Assembly: GCA_024279075.1 (NCBI GenBank)
Contig: JAJRRX010000404.1
Location: forward strand, 1-5,162
Direction of reading: 5' to 3'
DNA: 5,162 nucleotides
DNA from: Alphaproteobacteria bacterium
GTDB taxonomy: Bacteria > Pseudomonadota > Alphaproteobacteria > Rhodobacterales > Rhodobacteraceae
Shown: piece after piece, positions 1 through 4,789 of the stretch
Numbering within the stretch: position 1 is the first letter of the stretch
Layout: each line of letters opens with the position of its first letter
The notes under the pieces: generated by a model
Told to the model about the DNA's origin: nothing
Seen by the model: only the letters and a program-made list of their open reading frames with translations
The model's database searches: none
Program-made: the position numbers and the translations under genes

Positions 1-2
1 CC

Positions 3-377
3 TTATTTACGCCCCATACTGGTGCGCATAATTTGTAAAGATTTCTGGTAAATGCCGATGGCCATATCATGCTGCTGCTTGATCTCGGTCATCCGCATCA
101 TTTCGGATTCAATAGACACCGTGTTGCCATTGGGCGATTCGACCCCAAACGGGCTGGTGAACACAGTTTCATTTCGGTTGGTAATATGCCCCGCGCGGGT
201 GCCTCGAAGGCCAAGCGCGCTTTGCGCCGCAAAGCTATCTTCAAACGGCACAAGATCCCGCGCTTTAAAGCCGGGCGTATCCGCATTGGCGATATTCTCC
301 GCCACAATCGCTTGGCGGTCGCTGGCATGGCGGGTTAAACCGCTCGCCAGCTGAAAAATTGTCATATTTTGTATCAT
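3..377 (-). CDS. flgB: FlgB-family flagellar basal-body rod protein
   Basis: FlgB is a proximal rod subunit of the flagellar basal body. It is exported by the flagellar type III apparatus and polymerises in the periplasm. The 124-residue product carries the N-terminal rod/hook-family signature at about residues 26-42 (AENIANADTPGFKARDL), a conserved SPNGNTVSIESEM stretch at 81-93, and a long C-terminal helix that would pair with the N-terminal one in the rod. It has no signal peptide, as expected for a flagellar type III substrate. The frame is open to 452, but I chose the ATG at 377. It is preceded by a strong Shine-Dalgarno sequence (GGAGGAG, about 9 nt upstream), and the 25 extra residues do not look like FlgB. 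The gene diverges from fliI. Its stop is two bases from the window edge, so flgC and fliE probably follow beyond it (inference from usual gene order). Length is typical of Rhodobacterales FlgB. Confidence 0.93.
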   Translation of the reverse strand: MIQNMTIFQLASGLTRHASDRQAIVAENIANADTPGFKARDLVPFEDSFAAQSALGLRGTRAGHITNRNETVFTSPFGVESPNGNTVSIESEMMRMTEIKQQHDMAIGIYQKSLQIMRTSMGRK

Positions 378-401
378 TCGGGGCTTCTCCTCCGATTTCC
401 T

Positions 402-418
402 TTGACCAAGAATTAACC
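402..418 (+). promoter_or_regulatory. Putative CtrA-binding site between flgB and fliI
   Basis: The sequence TTGACCAAGAATTAACC fits the CtrA consensus TTAA-N7-TTAAC with one mismatch (TTGA for TTAA) and exact 7-nt spacing. It lies in the 89-bp divergent region, 24 bp before the flgB start and 48 bp before the fliI start, so it could serve both genes. A further half-site, GTAACC, is at 437-442. CtrA is known to control flagellar genes in Rhodobacterales. I saw no convincing sigma-70 -35/-10 pair beside the site, which would suit an activator-dependent promoter. The assignment is by motif and position only. Confidence 0.5.
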
Positions 419-466
419 AGTTATGGTGAATAAAGGGTAACCAACAACCCAAATGGATACAGTTTT

Positions 467-1906
467 ATGCAGTTTGATTTCGCCCCCCTCACAAGCAAGC
501 TTTCCGCGATTCGCCCTGTTACTCGCTTCGGGCGGGTTATAGGGGTCGATAGCGGTTCTATAAGAATAGAAGGCCTAAGCCTACACGCACGGGTCGGTGA
601 CCAGATAACGATTGCCGCCGATGCGGGGGATAGCCGAGGCGGCGAAGTGGTGGCGCTGGCGCCGGATGAAATCCGCGCCATGTCCTATGATTCGCCCCAA
701 GGCGTGGCGATCGGTGACCTCGTATCACTCAATGGCGTCAGCGGTGCGGCGGCAAGCCCCTCATGGATAGGCCGGATCGTTGACGCCTTCGGCCAGCCGC
801 TTGATGGCAAACCCCTGTTCCAAGGCCTAGAGAGCGCGCCTTTGCACCGCACTCCACCCCAAGCCGCGCTTCGCCGCCGCATGGGCGCGCGGCTGAACAC
901 CACGATGGGGATTTTCAACACCATGCTACCGCTGGCACGCGGCCAACGTATCGGCATTTTTGCTGGCTCCGGCGTGGGCAAAACCACTCTTCTGGGGGAT
1001 CTCGCGAAAGGGCTAGAAGCTGATGTAGTGGTGATTGGCCTGATCGGCGAACGTGGCCGCGAGCTGCGTGATTTTGTAGAAGAAACCCTCGGCGAAGAGG
1101 GCATGTCCCGCGCTGTGGTGGTGGCGGCCACCTCCGACCAATCCCCGCTGATCAAGCGCCGCGCCGCATGGATGGCCATGGCCACCGCCGAAGCCTTCCG
1201 CGACCAAGGCAAGCATGTGCTGCTGTTATTGGATTCCATCACCCGATTCGCCGAAGCCCACCGCGAAATCGCCCTCACAGCGGGCGAGGCCCCATCTTTG
1301 CGCGCCTACCCGCCCTCCACCGCCAACCAGATCGCCCAACTCGCCGAGCGCGCCGGCCCCGGTCCGCAAGGGTCGGGCGACATTACGGCGGTGTTCAGCG
1401 TGCTCGTCGCAGGGTCAGACATGGAAGAACCCGTCGCCGACATCACCCGCGGCGTGCTAGACGGCCATATCGTGCTAGACCGCGCCATCGCCGAGCGTGG
1501 CCGCTTTCCGGCGGTGGATGTCCGCCGTTCCGTCTCCCGCTGCCTGCCCGGCGTGGCAAATGTGGCCGAGAACACCCTGATTAACCACGCCCGCCGCATC
1601 ATCTCGGCCTATGAAAAAGCCGCTCCGATGATCCAAACCGGCCTTTATGTGCGCGGATCAGACCCCTTGGTCGACGAGGCCATCACTTATTGGCCCAAAC
1701 TTGACGCGTTTTTCACCCGCTCCGGCTTTGCCAGCACCGACGAGACCTTCATAGAATTCGCCAACCTGATGGGCCAAGCAGACCCCAACCACAAGCCCGA
1801 AGACCCCGTATTAAGCGAGCGCCCCCGCGCCTTCCCCACTGGCTCTCTCGCCGCATCAGATAAACCGGCTCCAGCCCTTGATGTGCGCATAAATACCGAG
1901 GCCTAA
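467..1906 (+). CDS. fliI: Flagellum-specific ATPase FliI (export ATPase)
   Basis: FliI is the cytoplasmic hexameric ATPase of the flagellar type III export apparatus. It works with FliH and FliJ at the export gate to unload and unfold substrates. The 479-residue protein has an N-terminal beta-barrel domain (about 18-95) and a catalytic F1-beta/Rho-like core. Visible core motifs are Walker A GSGVGKTT at 167-174 with Lys172, GERGREL at 194-200 with the probable catalytic Glu195, Walker B VLLLLDS at 251-257 with Asp256, and the family segment AYPPSTANQIAQLAERAGP at 280-298. The ATG at 467 gives a family-like N-terminus, although no clear Shine-Dalgarno precedes it. The last 40-45 residues are polar and proline-rich, and make the protein slightly longer than the usual 440-460. 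It is the only flagellar gene here on the plus strand. FliI homologues in non-flagellar type III secretion are similar, but the flagellar neighbours settle the call. Confidence 0.96.
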   Translation: MQFDFAPLTSKLSAIRPVTRFGRVIGVDSGSIRIEGLSLHARVGDQITIAADAGDSRGGEVVALAPDEIRAMSYDSPQGVAIGDLVSLNGVSGAAASPSWIGRIVDAFGQPLDGKPLFQGLESAPLHRTPPQAALRRRMGARLNTTMGIFNTMLPLARGQRIGIFAGSGVGKTTLLGDLAKGLEADVVVIGLIGERGRELRDFVEETLGEEGMSRAVVVAATSDQSPLIKRRAAWMAMATAEAFRDQGKHVLLLLDSITRFAEAHREIALTAGEAPSLRAYPPSTANQIAQLAERAGPGPQGSGDITAVFSVLVAGSDMEEPVADITRGVLDGHIVLDRAIAERGRFPAVDVRRSVSRCLPGVANVAENTLINHARRIISAYEKAAPMIQTGLYVRGSDPLVDEAITYWPKLDAFFTRSGFASTDETFIEFANLMGQADPNHKPEDPVLSERPRAFPTGSLAASDKPAPALDVRINTEA

Positions 1907-2092
1907 CCCTCAATGCGGCGCGTCGACCATCGCCCTGCTTTGCAAGGCCCTGCCCGCGCCGCGCTGCACCCTAAGCGCATGCGGCAAGCGCACATGTCGC
2001 AGCGCGGCGCGAGCGCAAAGCTAACCCCAGCCACCACATTGCCGCGCCGCTACCGAGCGCAGCGAGGCCATCGCCGGAGGCCCCATTTGCGC
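1907..2092. repeat. GC-rich intergenic element with two similar inverted repeats
   Basis: This 186-bp gap lies between the convergent ends of fliI and the DUF6768-like gene and holds no credible gene. It contains two similarly built inverted repeats. GCGGCGCG at 1915-1922 pairs with CGCGCCGC at 1955-1962, and a second GCGGCGCG at 2004-2011 pairs with CGCGCCGC at 2043-2050. The 8-bp stems are perfect and the loops are 32 and 31 nt. Further right are GAGCGCAGCGAGG (2055-2067) and CGCCGGAGGCCCC (2072-2084). Read on the minus strand, the latter resembles a GCCTCCGGCG motif that I recall as common downstream of genes in Rhodobacterales genomes. There is no U-tract, so it is not a standard intrinsic terminator. 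It may be a dispersed intergenic repeat or act in transcript ending for both flanking genes. Confidence 0.5.
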
Positions 2093-2458
2093 CTAGCCGC
2101 CCGCGCGATGCAGTATCAGCAGCTCCACCCGCTTCAACTCTCGCAATACCCGGTCGGCCTGAATTTGCGGCATCAGGCTCATTTTCATCATGCCCGCCAT
2201 CAAAATCAGCACAGCTCCACTCAGGCCCCACTTTAGCGCGACCAACAAATCCGTAGCCCCAAAAAACTGCCACGCAGCCCAAACCCCCGCCACAAAAAGC
2301 GCCCCTTGCACCAGCATAATCACCCAGCTTACCCAGCCGAGCTTGCCGCTAAACAGGCCGATGGCGAGGCTGAAGTAACCAAGCTCCTCGGTGCTTTTTA
2401 TAATCTCGCTTTCCTGCTCGGTCAGCGCTTCTTTGATCAGGTCATCAATACTTGGCAT
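2093..2458 (-). CDS. DUF6768-like two-helix inner membrane protein, possible sigma-factor partner
   Basis: This is a small integral membrane protein of 121 residues. It has an acidic, helical cytoplasmic-type N-terminus (about 1-28, IDDLIKEALTEQE), two predicted transmembrane helices at about 43-66 and 71-91, and a basic C-terminal helix (about 98-115, ADRVLRELKRVELL). The arrangement and the GKLGWVSWV and LRELKRVE stretches match what I recall of DUF6768, a family of unknown function encoded next to sigma factors. I chose the ATG at 2458 over the in-frame ATG at 2464, because the AAAGGA ribosome binding site lies about 7 nt from the former and only 1 nt from the latter. The start overlaps the end of the upstream sigma gene by 14 nt, so the two are probably translationally coupled. 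A role as anti-sigma factor or membrane sensor is inferred from context only. No zinc-binding anti-sigma motif (HxxxCxxC) is present. Confidence 0.75.
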   Translation of the reverse strand: MPSIDDLIKEALTEQESEIIKSTEELGYFSLAIGLFSGKLGWVSWVIMLVQGALFVAGVWAAWQFFGATDLLVALKWGLSGAVLILMAGMMKMSLMPQIQADRVLRELKRVELLILHRAGG

Positions 2459-2978
2459 CTTCATATCCTTTCAGATGGGTTTTGAGTTCATTTCTAGCCT
2501 GCGAAAGGCGAGATTTTACGGTGCCCGTGGGCACATCCATCGCCAAAGCCACTTCGCGCAGACTCATTTCTTCTATGTAAAACAGTCGAATTGTTGCGGC
2601 CTGCACAGGCTTGAGCCGGTCAATAGCCATATGCACCGAATCCGCGTCTTCAAACCTCGCCTCGGGCACCTCAGGCATCACGGTTCGGGCCTTCACGTTT
2701 CTATCAATCTGGCGCGCGCAGCGGCGAGAGGTTATCCGGTAAGCCCATGCCATAAAGGCACTGTCTTCCCGCAACTTTGGCAAGCTATGCATGATTTCAA
2801 CCCATGCTTCCTGCACGGCATCGCGGGCTTCTTCACGGTGGCCAAGCAGGCGGAAAGCATGAGCAAACAAGCGCGGGCCAAAATGCTGCGCCAGTTTTTC
2901 AAACGCCGCGCGCTCTCCCAACCGGGCAAGGCCTGCCAGATAGGCGATATAGGCTTTGTCTTTTTGCACAGCGCGCAC
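2445..2978 (-). CDS. RNA polymerase sigma factor, ECF-like (sigma-70 regions 2 and 4)
   Basis: This is a 177-residue sigma factor of the two-domain extracytoplasmic-function type, which redirects RNA polymerase to a dedicated promoter set. Region 2 spans about 22-92, with the core-binding segment around DAVQEAWVEI (53-62) followed by the -10 recognition part (AFMAWAYRITSRRCARQ). Region 4 spans about 114-168, with the helix-turn-helix SLREVALAMDVPTGTVKSRL at 139-158 for -35 recognition. A short linker joins them, and there is no region 3 or extra C-terminal domain. The start is uncertain. The GTG at 2978 is the longest option, but AGGG sits only 1 nt before it; the GTG at 2969 has AGGG 10 nt upstream. 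The frame is open back to the methyltransferase stop, yet no ATG, GTG or TTG occurs there. It overlaps the DUF6768-like gene by 14 nt and follows the methyltransferase by 57 nt. A perfect inverted repeat abuts the start. Its target promoters are not known. Confidence 0.88.
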   Translation of the reverse strand: MRAVQKDKAYIAYLAGLARLGERAAFEKLAQHFGPRLFAHAFRLLGHREEARDAVQEAWVEIMHSLPKLREDSAFMAWAYRITSRRCARQIDRNVKARTVMPEVPEARFEDADSVHMAIDRLKPVQAATIRLFYIEEMSLREVALAMDVPTGTVKSRLSQARNELKTHLKGYEDAKY

Positions 2979-3004
2979 ACCCTGAATTACGTTGCTTTCA
3001 GGGT
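2979..3004 (-). promoter_or_regulatory. Perfect 8-10-8 inverted repeat at the sigma gene start
   Basis: Read on the minus strand, ACCCTGAA (3004-2997) is matched exactly by TTCAGGGT (2986-2979) across a 10-nt spacer, and it ends at the base before the GTG codon. The downstream arm contains the only plausible Shine-Dalgarno (AGGG). The upstream arm overlaps TATACC (3007-3002), a possible -10 element. It could be a DNA operator, with arm centres 18 bp apart, or an RNA hairpin that hides the ribosome binding site. The symmetry is seen directly; the function is inferred. Confidence 0.5.
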
Positions 3005-3011
3005 ATAGTGG

Positions 3012-3028
3012 CGCAAAAGCCGCAAAAG
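3012..3028. repeat. Short direct repeat CGCAAAAG upstream of the sigma gene
   Basis: CGCAAAAG occurs at 3012-3019 and again at 3021-3028, a 9-bp period, in the 57-bp gap between the methyltransferase stop and the sigma gene. The repeat lies just upstream of the possible -10 element at 3002-3007 on the minus strand, where a -35 region or activator site would be expected. It may be a regulator site or a chance duplication. Confidence 0.3.
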
Positions 3029-3035
3029 GTTCAAA

Positions 3036-3626
3036 TTAAACTTCGGGTTTCTGGAAAATCACACCGTAATGGTAGGGCAGCAATTCGGTCACTTGAATTA
3101 GCTCAAGCCCCGCTGGCTCCACGATTTTGGATACCTCGATCGGGCTCATCCGCAATCCTTTGCGCGGCCCGCGGGGCTGGCCTAGCACTCTGGTTTCGGT
3201 TGGCGCGGCGACATGCCAGTTGACCACCACAAACAACCCGCCGGGCTTTAGTGCCTTAAAAACTTGCCGCGCAAGGGCGGTTTGCTCTGGCACGCCGTGA
3301 AAAGTATTGGCGATAAAAACCACATCCACCGGTTTGGGTAAATAGGTTGGCAGGTCCCGTGCATCGGCCTCTATCCATTGCACCGCGTTGCCAGCCCGCC
3401 CCTGTGCAAGGGTGAGCATTTCACGGTCCATATCCAGCGCAAAAATTTCGGCTTGTTGCAGCTTCACCAAAGCCTCGGTAAAATGGCCATCACCGCAACA
3501 CAGATCCACCACGCTCATATGGGGCTTAAGAGTGAGCTTGCGCAACACGCTAGCGGGGTCTGGCCATAGCATTTTCCACCAGTCGGCCGCTGGCATGGTG
3601 GTGGAAGGAAAAAACATCTTGGACAT
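3036..3626 (-). CDS. Class I SAM-dependent methyltransferase, substrate unknown
   Basis: This 196-residue protein is predicted to be a soluble cytoplasmic methyltransferase with a Rossmann-like fold that uses S-adenosylmethionine. Visible motifs in order are motif I VVDLCCGDGHF at 39-49 (SAM binding), the acidic end of strand 2 ALDMD at 64-68, motif II-like EADARDLP at 87-94, VDVVFIANTFHGV at 100-112, and LKPGG followed by a hydrophobic strand at 126-136. The C-terminus (PYHYGVIFQKP) completes the sheet. The overall style is UbiE/ArsM-like, but nothing identifies the substrate. The frame is open to 3914. I chose the ATG at 3626 because GGAG lies 6 nt upstream, the fold begins just after it, and the extra 96 residues run antisense through the promoter region and the small gene at 3811. 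It may head an operon with the sigma and DUF6768-like genes (57-nt gap). Confidence 0.85.
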   Translation of the reverse strand: MSKMFFPSTTMPAADWWKMLWPDPASVLRKLTLKPHMSVVDLCCGDGHFTEALVKLQQAEIFALDMDREMLTLAQGRAGNAVQWIEADARDLPTYLPKPVDVVFIANTFHGVPEQTALARQVFKALKPGGLFVVVNWHVAAPTETRVLGQPRGPRKGLRMSPIEVSKIVEPAGLELIQVTELLPYHYGVIFQKPEV

Positions 3627-3650
3627 TGCGCGCTCCGGTCGGTTTGGCAA

Positions 3651-3679
3651 TATATAGCCCAAGTATGGAGCAAGATAAG
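3651..3679 (-). promoter_or_regulatory. Possible sigma-70-type promoter of the methyltransferase gene
   Basis: On the minus strand, CTTATC (3679-3674) and TATATA (3656-3651) are separated by 17 nt, the preferred spacing. The -10 element lies 24 nt before the chosen ATG at 3626. The -10 is good and the -35 is weak. The palindrome at 3696-3720 is immediately upstream. Assigned by motif only. Confidence 0.3.
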
Positions 3680-3695
3680 GTCGCCAGCGCGGAAA

Positions 3696-3729
3696 CTTTG
3701 TAACGGCCTCGTTACGAAAGGGTGGTAAC
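3696..3729. promoter_or_regulatory. Palindromic operator-like site between methyltransferase and small membrane protein genes
   Basis: GTAACG (3700-3705) and CGTTAC (3710-3715) form a perfect inverted repeat around GCCT. The symmetry continues outward as CTTT (3696-3699) and AAAG (3717-3720) with one unpaired base (G3716). A third half-site, GTAAC, is at 3725-3729. The cluster is central in the 184-bp divergent region, just upstream of the possible methyltransferase promoter. It resembles an operator for a dimeric regulator. An RNA hairpin is possible, but no U-tract follows on either strand, so a terminator is less likely. The regulator is not identifiable from this window. Confidence 0.45.
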
Positions 3730-3810
3730 ACATGCTGTTTTTGCGATTTGTAGTGCGCGGGAAGGCACACTAAGCTCTGCCCCGATACAACACTGCTATA
3801 GGGTATATTA

Positions 3811-3975
3811 ATGAAACTTGCTGAAGCATTTCTGTGGCCCGGCACCAAAGTTTGTGAGCGCCTCGGGGTAAACCCTGAAGGCGACGGCGCGCTGCTCCGC
3901 TGGATGGTCAACACACTAGTTTACTTGGTTATCAGCTTGTTGGTAGTGTGGGTCATCAAATCTAACGTCGGTTAA
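3811..3975 (+). CDS. Small single-helix membrane protein, 54 residues
   Basis: I do not recognise a named family. The ATG at 3811 opens a 54-residue frame ending at TAA 3973-3975. The N-terminal half is amphipathic and soluble-looking, with MKLAEAFLWPGTKV at 1-14 and GVNPEGDGALLRW at 19-31. It is followed by one strong transmembrane helix at about 32-49 (MVNTLVYLVISLLVVWVI) and a short polar tail (KSNVG). This is a credible protein rather than chance translation: the composition is ordered, the helix is clear, and I recall similar uncharacterised short proteins from Rhodobacterales. The ribosome binding site is weak (GGG about 7 nt upstream). The gene diverges from the methyltransferase across a palindrome and converges on the DUF1217 gene, overlapping its end by 14 nt. 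It could be a membrane anchor or modulator, but its function is unknown. Confidence 0.72.
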   Translation: MKLAEAFLWPGTKVCERLGVNPEGDGALLRWMVNTLVYLVISLLVVWVIKSNVG

Positions 3976-4789
3976 ACTGGGCAAAACTGGCTTGTGCGGC
4001 CACCGCATTTTGCATCAGCGTCAGCGCGCCCATGCCTTTTGTGAGCGGGCCGGGGCCACTATTGATCTGCTCTTGCGCAAAGAAGTTCCGCAGCAATTTA
4101 TCCACGTTTTCAGGGTCTTGAAACACATCCATAGATTTGGAGCCAAACAGCCGGACTGTGGCATCCTGAAATATTTCGCGTTGGCGATCAATATCCAGCG
4201 TACCGATGGATTTTGGCAGGCCAAGTGCCGTTTCAAAAACCTCGCGCAGGGGGGGGTTGGCCATAAGCTGGAACCAGCTCGTTGTTTCTGGGGATGGCCC
4301 GTTGGCATATTTGCCGATTTCGCGCTCAAGGTTCAGCGCCAAGCGCATAGAACTATCACTTTCTCCCACTGCTTTTTCAAACTGGCGCACTTGGTAGGCT
4401 TCCGTAATTTTTTGGGCAAAATCGGATTCCGCCACCCGTGAGCCGCCCGCATTGCCAAAGCCAAAAGCCTCTGCCATTTCTCTAAACTTGGTGTCGGTCA
4501 GCCGCAGCGCAAACGCGCCATCCTCCTCGCTGCCCTCTTCCAAAACTTTTTTGAAAAAGAATTTATCGGCAATTTTATCTTCCATGCCAAAGGCCCCAAG
4601 CGCGACCTTAAACAAGGTGTAATCCTTCACCAAATCCTCTACCGATTCAATTTTAGAAATGTTGTCCTTAAAATAGGTCAACTCACGGTCGAGCGCAGGG
4701 GTGGCCTTGAAGGCCTCCAACTGGCTCTCTTGTGTGCGCTGCATAAAGCGCCAGCCAGCAATACCGCCGATGGGGGCCGAGGGGATCAT
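3962..4789 (-). CDS. DUF1217 family flagellum-associated protein
   Basis: This 275-residue protein matches what I know of DUF1217, a family of unknown function found in alphaproteobacterial flagellar loci. It has no signal peptide or membrane helix and is mostly helical. A characteristic stretch is IESVEDLVKDYTLFKVALGAFGMEDKI (about 47-73), followed by ADKFFFKKVLEEG and KFREMAEAFGFG. A similar pattern recurs at about 176-208 (LMANPPLREVFETALGLPKSIGTLDIDRQREIF), suggesting an internal duplication. The C-terminus (about 253-275, MGALTLMQNAVAAQASFAQFNRR) is an amphipathic helix. The frame is open to 5014, but the ATG at 4789 has GGAGG 7 nt upstream and overlaps the flbT stop as ATGA. The extra 75 residues are only a shadow of flbT. 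Coupling to flbT supports a flagellar role; the precise function is unknown. Confidence 0.85.
   Translation of the reverse strand: MIPSAPIGGIAGWRFMQRTQESQLEAFKATPALDRELTYFKDNISKIESVEDLVKDYTLFKVALGAFGMEDKIADKFFFKKVLEEGSEEDGAFALRLTDTKFREMAEAFGFGNAGGSRVAESDFAQKITEAYQVRQFEKAVGESDSSMRLALNLEREIGKYANGPSPETTSWFQLMANPPLREVFETALGLPKSIGTLDIDRQREIFQDATVRLFGSKSMDVFQDPENVDKLLRNFFAQEQINSGPGPLTKGMGALTLMQNAVAAQASFAQFNRR

Noticed and set aside
378..452. N-terminal extension of flgB to the upstream ATG at 452
   Set aside because: The added 25 residues do not resemble FlgB. They would cover the probable promoter region and bypass the strong ribosome binding site before the ATG at 377.
685..1278. 197-codon open frame antisense to fliI
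   Set aside because: It is Ser/Arg/Pro-rich, as expected from the reverse strand of a GC-biased gene, and fliI is certain here.
1915..1962. Intrinsic terminator for fliI
   Set aside because: The stem is only 8 bp with a 32-nt loop and no T-tract follows, so it was recorded as an inverted repeat instead.
1913..2236. Plus-strand frame of 107 codons after fliI
   Set aside because: It has Arg/His/Gln/Ala-rich composition without domain character, and overlaps the end of the convincing DUF6768-like gene.
2391..3008. 205-codon plus-strand open frame over the sigma gene
   Set aside because: It is antisense to clear sigma-70 regions 2 and 4, has His/Arg/Cys-rich composition and shows no domain.
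3732..3773. 13-codon frame (MLFLRFVVRGKAH) upstream of the small membrane protein, considered as a leader peptide
   Set aside because: It is too short to support alone, and no attenuator-like hairpin pair was visible after it.
3627..3914. N-terminal extension of the methyltransferase to 3914
   Set aside because: It reads antisense through the small membrane protein gene and the palindromic intergenic region, has low-complexity sequence, and a good ribosome binding site precedes the ATG at 3626.
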